The notes under the pieces are model-generated. The model searched no databases. It was not told the origin of the DNA and was given only the letters and a program-made list of their open reading frames with translations. A stretch of 64,000 nt of DNA from Pseudomonadota bacterium (GTDB lineage Bacteria > Myxococcota_A > Polyangia > Polyangiales > Polyangiaceae), in contig JAEYWK010000096.1 of assembly GCA_023431345.1 (NCBI GenBank), positions 1-64,000 of the forward strand, read 5' to 3'. A program made the position numbers and the translations under genes. Shown here in pieces: positions 8,651-14,224 of the stretch (the stretch's first letter is position 1; the number at the start of each line of letters is the position of its first letter).

Positions 8651-8766
8651 AGAAAACCCCAACCAACGTTGGGGTTTTCTTCGGTTCGCGCAAGCGCAGG
8701 TCAGGGAGGTCCCTGAGTTGGTCGCGGTTTTCCCGGGGAGTCGAAGCTACCGTACCCGGGTCCTGG
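8630..8766 (+). repeat. 137-bp direct repeat copy 1, containing cassette boundary repeat A
   Basis: This unit is collinear without gaps with 11572-11708. It comprises the tRNA-like 3' end, the hairpin at 8653, a 21-bp block TCAGGGAGGTCCCTGAGTTG+G at 8701, a variable 31-bp spacer and the block CGTACCCGGGTCCTGG at 8751-8766. TCAGGGAGGTCCCTGA is a near-perfect palindrome. The block lies 108 bp upstream of the antitoxin start at 8809, the same relation as for repeats at 10800 and 11643. Confidence 0.75.
8653..8682 (+). terminator. Rho-independent terminator-like hairpin, copy 1
   Basis: AAAACCCCAAC-CAAC-GTTGGGGTTTT is a perfect 11-bp stem with a 4-nt loop and a following T-rich tail. It lies 3 nt after the tRNA-like 3' end, as terminators do after tRNA or tmRNA genes. 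The first 30 nt are identical to the copy at 11595-11624. The palindrome could act on both strands. Confidence 0.65.
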
Positions 8767-8808
8767 TCCAGCCCGGACGAAGGGCGATGCTTACGCTAAA
8801 CTGCCGAC

Positions 8809-9048
8809 ATGCGTTCCGCCGAAGCAATCGCCGTCGATGCTCTCGCCCTCCCCGCCGATGAGCGTGCCGCGCTCGTGCTGCGCCTCGCCGAGAGCCTCGA
8901 CGAGCAGCATGATGCGGACGCTGAAGACGCTTGGGCCGCGGAAGTGGCAGCTCGTATCGAAGGCATTCGGTCTGGCGGTGCCGAGACGATCACGACGGCG
9001 GATGCCCTAGCTCAAGCTCGCGCTCGCTTGTCGGCGCGTCGTGGCTGA
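8809..9048 (+). CDS. Addiction-module antitoxin, PF09720/TIGR02574-like (TA1)
   Basis: The 79-residue acidic protein begins MRSAEAIAVDALALPADERA and continues with a LVLRLAESLDEQ helix and an AWAAEVAARIEGIRSGG segment, the layout of the short unstable antitoxins that pair with ParE/RelE toxins. The last 8 bp overlap the GTG of the downstream ParE-like toxin, so the two are translationally coupled. The toxin frame is interrupted, so the antitoxin may now work alone. A palindromic repeat lies 108 bp upstream. Confidence 0.8.
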   Translation: MRSAEAIAVDALALPADERAALVLRLAESLDEQHDADAEDAWAAEVAARIEGIRSGGAETITTADALAQARARLSARRG

Positions 9049-9350
9049 AATTCTCGTCGCGGCATCGACCGAAATGGCCGAGGCAGCCGGCGTGGTACGA
9101 CGATCGTGTGGCTGGGCTCGGCGAGCGCTTCCTGCTCGAGGCCGAGGCGGCGTTCGCGCGAATCAATGAGAAGCCATTGGCCAGCCCGCCCTGGAAGCAC
9201 CGTCGTCTGCCAGAGGGCGTACGCCGCATGTTCGTACGGTCGTTCCCGTATTCGGCCGTTTACATTTTCGAGCCACGAGTCGTCATCGTCGCGTTGGTCC
9301 ATGTACGTCGACGTCCAGGGTACTGGGTGAAGCGGTTGAGCGAGGTCTAA
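9041..9350 (+). pseudogene. ParE/RelE-type toxin with a +1 frameshift (TA1)
   Basis: The frame starts at GTG 9041 (VAEILVAASTEMAEAA), typical of ParE-family toxins. An extra G at about 9089 shifts the frame: removing it joins that start to AWYDDRVAGLGERFLLEAEA, RRLPEGVRRMFVRSFPY and ALVHVRRRPGYW, the conserved ParE core and C-terminus. The reconstructed length of about 103 residues is normal. The alternative is a sequencing error, but neighbouring modules carry independent lesions. Confidence 0.72.
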
Positions 9351-9372
9351 CGACCAGCGCGGTTTGTTGGGC

Positions 9373-9399
9373 AGGCATCTCCCTGAGTCGCACCGCCGA
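9373..9399 (+). repeat. 27-bp downstream cassette boundary repeat E
   Basis: This sequence, with core CATCTCCCTGAGTCGCACC, matches 24 of 27 positions of 11463-11489. Both copies lie 22-27 bp after the stop codon of a ParE-like toxin. The shared CTCCCTGAGT relates it to the right half of the palindromic repeats found upstream of the antitoxins. Confidence 0.6.
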
Positions 9400-9470
9400 A
9401 ATGTGCCCGACGTGCGCATTCCGAGGCCCAATCCCGCAGCCTATGACGCCCTGCTGGCGGGAGGTCAGTC

Positions 9471-9739
9471 ATGACCAACCTCGACGACCGCATCATGGAA
9501 TTTGACGGGCCACTCTTGCTCACGAGCGACGAACCGGTAGCTGCGGGCGTCGACTCGCAGAATCCCCATCGTCCTGCTGGAGTCGGCAACGCGGACAGTA
9601 TCTTCTTCCCGCTCGACCCGAGCCACGCCCTCGTCATGATGCACCAGCACCTACGGACAAACCACGCCGGCAGATCTTCTATCACCCGGAATCGGACCCG
9701 CTCAGTGATCTTGAGATACCAATTGAACCCCGCCGGTAG
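9471..9739 (+). pseudogene. DUF4238-like fragment
   Basis: From an ATG at 9471 the frame encodes MEFDGPLLLTSDEPVAA and later ADSIFFPLDPSHALVMMHQH, which resemble the central part of DUF4238 proteins (FLTSDxPV then I-x-F-P-L-S-P-x-x-A-L). DUF4238 proteins have about 250-300 residues and lack the start seen here. A continuation QIFYHPESDPLSDLEIPIEP appears in another frame from about 9671 to a stop at 9737-9739, suggesting a frameshift. Its original role is unknown; it is probably cargo of the island. Confidence 0.4.
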
Positions 9740-9892
9740 CATTCGCGCGCCAAGGCGATGGATCGCGCGATCGCCGAATGCGCGAGTGGGAGTGGAAGCG
9801 TCTGAGAACCAACCGAGGACGGCCGGGCCGCGCGGCTGCGGCCATCGAATCGGTTGGACCGATCATCCGAGCAAGGCTACATTTGGCGAGCA

Positions 9893-10156
9893 ATGACCGT
9901 TCGGGAGATCCTCGATGCTATCCACGCGCTGCCGCGCCCGGATCGGCTGCGCCTCGTCGAACAGCTCAACGATGAAGCCTTGAGCGATCGGCTTTCCGGC
10001 GTGGAAGTCCAACCTCCGCCGGGCTCAATGCTCGAGCTCGTTGATGGCTTCTACGTCTACACAGGGCCGCTCTCTGATCCGGCTGTGGATCATCGCGTCG
10101 ATCGCGAAGCCCAGATCGATCACTTGATCACGCGCCTCGATGCTCCTCGCCCTTGA
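9893..10156 (+). CDS. VapB-like antitoxin of an intact pair (TA2)
   Basis: The 87-residue protein starts MTVREILDAIHALPRPDRLR, similar to other small antitoxins in the island, and has a central stretch GFYVYTGPLSDPAVDHRVDR and a C-terminal IDHLITRLDAPRP. Its end overlaps the downstream PIN toxin start by 17 bp, as in vapBC operons. It is one of only two pairs in the island in which both frames are uninterrupted. Confidence 0.75.
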   Translation: MTVREILDAIHALPRPDRLRLVEQLNDEALSDRLSGVEVQPPPGSMLELVDGFYVYTGPLSDPAVDHRVDREAQIDHLITRLDAPRP

Positions 10157-10595
10157 TACGTCCGTCATCGTTGCGGGCGCCCTCGCTCGTCACGCATTCC
10201 ATCCGCGCGCGATCGTCTGGCAGGCCGCGATCCACCGCGGTGACGTTCAAGCGATGGTGTGTGCACACACCTTGGCGGAAGTCTATTCGGTGCTCAGCAA
10301 GGTACCTGGCGGATTGTCGCCGGTAGCCGCGCGAGTCCTGGTGAGCAGACTCGCCCGTCAGGTGCGCGTGCTTGCACCATTGCCAGAAAGCTATCTGGCC
10401 GCTACTGAGCGCTGCGCCTCGCGCGGGTTGAAGTCGGGCGTGGTCTATGACGCCTTGCATCTCGTCGAGGCGGAGCGCGCTGGCGCTGACGTATTCTTGA
10501 CTTTCAATCCGAGCGACTTCGAGCGGCTCGCGGTGGGGCCCAAGCCGCGGATCGTCGTGCCCCCCGCTCCGCCATCCGCTCAGCTCGCGCCGTAG
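10140..10595 (+). CDS. PIN-domain toxin, VapC-like (TA2)
   Basis: This 151-residue protein has the PIN nuclease layout: LALDTSVIVAGAL with the first catalytic Asp, TLAEVYSVLSKVPGG with the conserved Glu, YDALHLVEAERAGAD with the third acidic residue and TFNPSDF with the fourth. VapC toxins cleave tRNA or rRNA with Mg2+ and are held inactive by VapB. All four acidic positions are present and the length is normal, so the toxin is probably functional. It overlaps its antitoxin by 17 bp. Confidence 0.82.
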   Translation: MLLALDTSVIVAGALARHAFHPRAIVWQAAIHRGDVQAMVCAHTLAEVYSVLSKVPGGLSPVAARVLVSRLARQVRVLAPLPESYLAATERCASRGLKSGVVYDALHLVEAERAGADVFLTFNPSDFERLAVGPKPRIVVPPAPPSAQLAP

Positions 10596-10652
10596 GCGAA
10601 TCCGCGTGACGTCGGAGCGCACTCCCTTCACACCTTCGACCACTTGAGCCGA

Positions 10653-10781
10653 TCAGACGGCGTGAAGCGCGTCCTGAGCGCTCCCACGCCTCCGCAGCTC
10701 TTCGGCAATCTGCGTCACCACGTCCCACCGCCTCGCCTCCGCCGCTAAAACGAGCGCCTTCGCCAGCGCCGTTTCGGCCAC
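10653..10781 (-). CDS. Small 42-residue helical protein
   Basis: From a GTG at 10781 the minus strand encodes VAETALAKALVLAAEARRWD, then VVTQIAEELRRRGSAQ and a stop. I recall similar short Ala/Arg-rich helical peptides (LVxAAxAxRWDVVxQLAxEL) in Sorangium-like genomes near recombinases and mobile elements, but no function is known. It could be a remnant. It sits between the TA2 and TA3 modules on the opposite strand, 19 bp before repeat C. Confidence 0.45.
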   Translation of the reverse strand: MAETALAKALVLAAEARRWDVVTQIAEELRRRGSAQDALHAV

Positions 10782-10799
10782 CCTTGTGCATGTGACGTG

Positions 10800-10866
10800 T
10801 CAGGGAGCTCCCTGAGTTGGGTGCTTCTTTTGTGGGGGGATCCGCTTGCTTGTGCCCGGGACCTCG
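10800..10866 (+). repeat. Upstream cassette boundary repeat C
   Basis: TCAGGGAGCTCCCTGA here is a perfect 16-bp palindrome, followed by GTTGG and, about 40 bp later, GTGCCCGGGACCTCGG, matching the second block of repeats A and B. It lies 99 bp upstream of the TA3 antitoxin start. It lacks the tRNA-like end and terminator seen in copies A and B. Confidence 0.65.
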
Positions 10867-10898
10867 GCGCGTTGTCCGGAACCGGCTATCCTTCCGCA

Positions 10899-11149
10899 AT
10901 GAGTGCCGACAAGCTGAGACAAGCAGCTTTGGCCCTGCCGCTCGATGAGCGCGCCGCGCTCGCCAAAGATTGCTCCTGAGCTTGGACGAGTCGCCAGATA
11001 CGGGCGCCGAACAGGCTTGGGCTGACGAGCTCGGCCGGCGCGCCCAGGCCGTCGCCGATGGAACGGCTACTCTTGTCGATTGGGCCGACGCCGAGAAACG
11101 CATTGCAGCTCGTTTGAAGGCACGTCGTGCGGCTCGCGCTACTCGCTGA
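10899..11149 (+). pseudogene. Addiction-module antitoxin with a frameshift (TA3)
   Basis: The start MSADKLRQAALALPLDERAA is a typical PF09720-like antitoxin N-terminus, but the frame stops at 10977-10979. The family sequence continues in another frame as LLSLDESPDTGAEQAWADEL to RIAARLKARRAARATR and stops at 11147-11149. A shift near 10968 joins the two into a protein of about 83 residues. The second part overlaps the start of the TA3 toxin. Confidence 0.7.
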
Positions 11150-11436
11150 GGCAGAGGCAGAGCTCGACGACGCAGCCACTTGGTACGACGATCGCAGCGA
11201 GGGGCTGGGGGACGAGCTCGTGGCCGTGGCTCGCGAAGCGATGAGCGTTGTTGCCCACTCGCCAGACCTGGGCGCTCTGGCCAGGTGTTCCAGCGCGTAT
11301 TCCGCCAATCCGTCGCTTCATGATGCCGCGCTTCCCGTACGCCATCGCCTATCAGGCCTTTCCGGGGTTTCTCGTGGTGCTCGCCATCGCGCACGAACGA
11401 CGCAAACCCTTTTACTGGATCGGGCGGGCGCGGTGA
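11127..11436 (+). pseudogene. ParE/RelE-type toxin with a frameshift (TA3)
   Basis: Starting from GTG 11127 the frame reads VRLALLAEAEAELDDAATWY and GDELVAVAREAMSVVAHSP, a ParE N-terminus. At about 11265 the match moves to another frame: TWALWPGVPARIPPIRRFMM, RFPYAIAYQAFPGFLVVLAI and RRKPFYWIGRAR, ending at 11436. The reconstructed length of about 103 residues is normal. Both partners of TA3 are thus broken. Confidence 0.72.
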
Positions 11437-11462
11437 CCGTCTCGCCCTGCGAGTCGCCACTC

Positions 11463-11489
11463 AGGCAGCTCCCTGAGTTGCAGCGCCGA
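11463..11489 (+). repeat. 27-bp downstream cassette boundary repeat D
   Basis: This repeat, with core CAGCTCCCTGAGTTGCAGC, matches repeat E in 24 of 27 positions and lies 27 bp after the TA3 toxin stop. E occupies the same place after TA1. Confidence 0.6.
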
Positions 11490-11562
11490 GCGACAGAACG
11501 AGCCCTCTAGTCGCGCTACGCTCAGCGAGAAGTCCATGAACGATGGCCTTTGGCGTGACACC

Positions 11563-11591
11563 TGCGCCGTCTTCAATTCCGGGCGCCTCCA
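11563..11591 (+). other. Degenerate tRNA 3'-end-like sequence, copy 2
   Basis: TTCAATTCCGGGCGCCTCC aligns without gaps with the tRNA-like sequence at 8630, but the T stem no longer pairs well. It precedes the second terminator copy by 3 nt, as in copy 1. It is best read as a decayed att-like end. Confidence 0.4.
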
Positions 11592-11708
11592 CTGAAAACC
11601 CCAACCAACGTTGGGGTTTTCTTCCTTGGTGCGAGTGGCAGGTCAGGGAGGTCCCTGAGTTGGGGTTGGCTTTTACGGGCAATCGAGCGCCTCGTACCCG
11701 GGTCCTGG
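11572..11708 (+). repeat. 137-bp direct repeat copy 2, containing cassette boundary repeat B
   Basis: It is collinear without gaps with 8630-8766: hairpin at 11595, the TCAGGGAGGTCCCTGA near-palindrome at 11643 and CGTACCCGGGTCCTGG at 11693-11708. The palindrome lies 116 bp upstream of the TA4 antitoxin start. The two copies bound a segment of about 2.94 kb holding TA1, the DUF4238 fragment, TA2, a small gene and TA3. Confidence 0.75.
11595..11624 (+). terminator. Rho-independent terminator-like hairpin, copy 2
   Basis: The 11-bp stem AAAACCCCAAC/GTTGGGGTTTT with loop CAAC is identical to copy 1 at 8653-8682, including the following T-rich bases. Confidence 0.65.
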
Positions 11709-11758
11709 CTCGGGACGGGCGCCACGACTCCGACGTTTCGAGCTATCGTAACAGCGTC

Positions 11759-11989
11759 ATGTCCAGCGCTGCCGTCCGCCAGGTAATTGCCCTAGCCGTC
11801 GAGCTTTCCGACGAGGAACGGCGTGTGGTCGTCGACGCCATTGCCCCGCAGGAATCGGTGGCCGGGCTCGCTGCCGAATGGGAGGCCGAGATAGCGCGCC
11901 GGGCCGAGCGGGTGCGCAGCGGCCAATCCGTAGGCAAGCCCGCGAATGGAGTGTTCGACCGACTCGAGGCTCGATTCAAAGCGCGCTGA
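11759..11989 (+). CDS. Addiction-module antitoxin, PF09720-like (TA4)
   Basis: The 76-residue protein starts at the ATG at 11759 (MSSAAVRQVIALAVELSDEE), followed by EWEAEIARRAERVRSGQ and a basic C-terminus, the usual order for this antitoxin family. TGATG overlap joins its stop to the toxin start. Its toxin is cut short, so the antitoxin may be orphaned. Confidence 0.75.
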   Translation: MSSAAVRQVIALAVELSDEERRVVVDAIAPQESVAGLAAEWEAEIARRAERVRSGQSVGKPANGVFDRLEARFKAR

Positions 11990-12162
11990 TGGCTGAGCTG
12001 ATCATCGAGCCGGGGGCGGAGGCCGAGCTCGAAGAAGCTGGCGATCGATACGACGAGAGCGTTCCGGGGCTTGGTCTCGACTTCTTGCTCGAGATGCGGA
12101 AGCGCACCCTCGAGCAACAAGTAGGCGCTAGCCATGACGGCGTCCTTTCGCGGGCTACGTGA
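11989..12162 (+). pseudogene. ParE/RelE-type toxin, C-terminally truncated (TA4)
   Basis: The ATG overlaps the antitoxin stop. MAELIIEPGAEAELEEAGDR, YDESVPGLGLDFLLEM match the first half of ParE toxins. Family similarity ends at about residue 44 and the frame stops after 57 residues, whereas homologues have 95-105. The conserved C-terminal beta strands (RFPY, HxRRxPxYW) are absent downstream in every frame, so this is a truncation and not a frameshift. Confidence 0.7.
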
Positions 12163-12219
12163 ACCCGCCGTGAGCAACGGTTTGTATCCGGCTAACGCCG
12201 GCTTCTCCGCGGCGGGAGT

Positions 12220-12603
12220 TTGCGTGCAGAACCAGGATCGCAGTCCCTGTTGCTTTCACTCCGCGCTGCCGCCCTGCTGGCCGTATCCGATGAGCGCTCA
12301 CTGCTCGCCAACCACGCGGCCTACGCTCTCGTCAGTGCTGCCGAGACCGCCGAAGATCCGATCGACGCCGAGTTGCTGGGCGCTGCCCTGGGCAGAATCC
12401 GCGCCGACACGCGAGTGATCGTCCGGATGGCTGCAGACTACGCGAGTGGGCGACTTCCACTACTTGCTCGCGCTGAGAGCATACGGGCCGCTGCGGCCAT
12501 GGATCTCGGGCCAGACCCGAACGCATGGGTGGCGGCTCAGCGAACGTTGGGAGAGCAACATGCGGAGCGAGAGCTCAAGAAGGCCCGTGTCCCGCACCAA
12601 TAG
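12220..12603 (+). CDS. Hypothetical helical protein, possibly a C-terminal remnant
   Basis: The frame opens after a TAA at 12193-12195 and the first usable start is a TTG at 12220 (127 residues). The sequence is helix-rich and has normal amino-acid use, for example AAETAEDPIDAELLGAALGR and MAADYASGRLPLLARAESIR. No family is recognised. The poor start and the setting among decayed genes suggest a fragment of a longer gene whose 5' part was lost together with the TA4 toxin tail. Confidence 0.4.
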   Translation: MRAEPGSQSLLLSLRAAALLAVSDERSLLANHAAYALVSAAETAEDPIDAELLGAALGRIRADTRVIVRMAADYASGRLPLLARAESIRAAAAMDLGPDPNAWVAAQRTLGEQHAERELKKARVPHQ

Positions 12604-12652
12604 CCCTACTGCGCTGCCAGCAACGGCTGGCAGCGCGTGCCCTTCCGCCCGA

Positions 12653-13024
12653 CTAGCCTCGATCTGCGCTCGGCCGACTCACGCGAACCTTGTGCGGCGT
12701 AGCGACCACCAAGCAGCCCGCCCAGGTCCGCGCATCCGCCCCCGAGAACCAAGCGACCAGGTGATCGGCAACGCGCCACTGCTCGGCGTCGGGCAGCCGC
12801 ACAATCAACACGCCCGCGTGCGTACCCGGGACGAACCGGCGAGCGTCCGAGAAATCCAGGTCTTGGGTGACTAGAAAACGCTGTTCGCCTTGAGCAGCTG
12901 CCCACACGGTGTCGTCGCTGCGTCCGCCGAGGTTCTCGTCGAGCACGGTGTCGACATCAAACCCGAGCGCGGCCAGTCGGTGCACGACCGAGCCCGGCAA
13001 GTTCTCGTCGAGCTTCAGTTTCAA
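12653..13024 (-). CDS. DUF5615 PIN-like toxin, intact (TA5)
   Basis: This 123-residue protein starts MKLKLDENLPGSVVHRLAAL and contains TQDLDFSDARRFVPGTHAG, the conserved acidic motifs of DUF5615 proteins, which adopt a PIN-like nuclease fold. Its ATG overlaps the stop of a DUF433 gene by 4 bp. It is the intact counterpart of the broken gene at 8337-8612 and allows that lesion to be mapped. The last about 25 residues are variable. Confidence 0.82.
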   Translation of the reverse strand: MKLKLDENLPGSVVHRLAALGFDVDTVLDENLGGRSDDTVWAAAQGEQRFLVTQDLDFSDARRFVPGTHAGVLIVRLPDAEQWRVADHLVAWFSGADARTWAGCLVVATPHKVRVSRPSADRG

Positions 13025-13272
13025 GCGACCTTCACGTTCGGAGGGATGGGGCTCGGCGCCGGCAGGTCTTCGGCCGCTGATGCGGCGGCGAACGCGATCA
13101 CCGCGCGCACGTCCTCTTCAGTGAGGCTCGGAAACTCCGCCAAAATCCGCTGCACCGGTTCGCCGTGTGCGAGGTAGCCGAGCACGACGCGCACCAGCAC
13201 GCGCGTGCCGCGAATTGTGGGCTGCCCGGCGCAGATTGCCGGGTCTCGTGCGATGCGCTCTTGGTAGATCAT
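13021..13272 (-). CDS. DUF433 antitoxin, intact (TA5)
   Basis: The 83-residue protein has the DUF433 pattern: MIYQERIARDPAICAGQPTI, RGTRVLVRVVLGYL, then EPVQRILAEFPSLTEEDVRA as a helix-turn-helix-like stretch. It is upstream of and overlaps the DUF5615 toxin by 4 bp, the standard order. It closes the TA island; about 210 bp without a gene separate it from the GNAT gene. Confidence 0.83.
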   Translation of the reverse strand: MIYQERIARDPAICAGQPTIRGTRVLVRVVLGYLAHGEPVQRILAEFPSLTEEDVRAVIAFAAASAAEDLPAPSPIPPNVKVA

Positions 13273-13485
13273 CGGGGTTCTCGCGGCAGAAAGATATCAT
13301 CGGAGCAGCCCCGGCACTCGTGGGCGGCCGCCCATACACGAAAATTCACGGGTTTCGTGGCGCGGTAGCCCCGCCGCGACCATTCGCGGAATTCTTGAAC
13401 AGGCTGGGTCGCACCGAATTCCTCGATTTGCCGAGAGTGTGCGTGAAGGGGCTGAGCGAGGTGGCGCGACGAGATGAGGGCGCGC

Positions 13486-14148
13486 TTACGTCGTCGGGGA
13501 GTCGGGCGCGATCCAGTAGAGTTGTTTGTGGCTGCGCGCTTCGAATTCGGCGCAGAGGTGGGTGGCTTCGGAGCGCGAGTGGCCGCTGCTGATGGCCATG
13601 CGGATGCCGTTGTCGTCTTGGCGCCAGACGGTCCAGCGGCCACCGTCGGCGGATTTGCAGTCTCGGAGGGCGAGCGGCTTGTGGAGCTTGCTGGAGACGG
13701 GGGTGAAGCCGAGGCGTTCGTAGAAGTGGTGGGCTTCGGGGTTGGCTTGGTAGACGTCGAGCTCGATCCACGCGGCGCCCCTTTCGGCGGCCCAGCTTTC
13801 GGCGGCGCGAGTGAGGAGCGTGCCGGCGCCGCGGCGACGCCAGGCGGCGTCGACGACGAGGCAGCTGATCATTACGACCTCCTGCTGCCGAAACACGGGA
13901 AAGGCGGGCGTGTCGCGCAGGCTGGCGAGCACGACGCCGATCACGTGCTCGGCCTGGGCCACGAAGGCGACGGCGCTCTCTCCGTCGAAGTATTCGGTGA
14001 AGAAGTGGGGTGGGCGCGGCGGCTCGGGCGGCGCGACGAAAAGCCAGGGCACGCGCTCGCGGTGAAGCGCGTCCGCGTCGTCGAGCAAGCGGCACATGGC
14101 CGCATAGTCGTCGCTGGTGGCGCGCCGTGCTTCGAGGACCGAGCTCAC
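13486..14148 (-). CDS. GNAT N-acetyltransferase with a C-terminal accessory domain
   Basis: The frame extends upstream into the MFS gene, but the GTG at 14148 (VSSVLEARRATSDDYAAMCR) gives a normal GNAT start and 220 residues. The acetyl-CoA site motif A is visible: ISCLVVDAAWRRRGAGTLLT, followed by YQANPEAHHFYERLGF, typical of GNAT motif B. After residue 160 there is an extra about 55-residue domain (GRWTVWRQDDNGIRM to KQLYWIA). I recognise it as a segment found alone or fused in Sorangium-like genomes but know no function. Substrate is unknown. It lies 76 bp downstream of the MFS gene and may be cotranscribed. Confidence 0.82.
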   Translation of the reverse strand: MSSVLEARRATSDDYAAMCRLLDDADALHRERVPWLFVAPPEPPRPPHFFTEYFDGESAVAFVAQAEHVIGVVLASLRDTPAFPVFRQQEVVMISCLVVDAAWRRRGAGTLLTRAAESWAAERGAAWIELDVYQANPEAHHFYERLGFTPVSSKLHKPLALRDCKSADGGRWTVWRQDDNGIRMAISSGHSRSEATHLCAEFEARSHKQLYWIAPDSPTT

Positions 14149-14224
14149 GCTCGCGAGCGTACGCGATCCGACCGTGGATCGACAGACGTCGACGCATCCG
14201 CGTCGCCTGACGCTCAGGCGTGCG

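Noticed and set aside
10504..11460. 318-codon minus-strand frame through TA2/TA3
   Set aside because: Overlaps well-supported plus-strand TA genes and has Arg-rich, motif-free sequence.
7529..13272. Integron-like cassette array with attC sites
   Set aside because: The repeats lack the GTTRRRY/RYYYAAC core pair of attC sites and no integrase gene is present; they are described only as cassette-boundary repeats.
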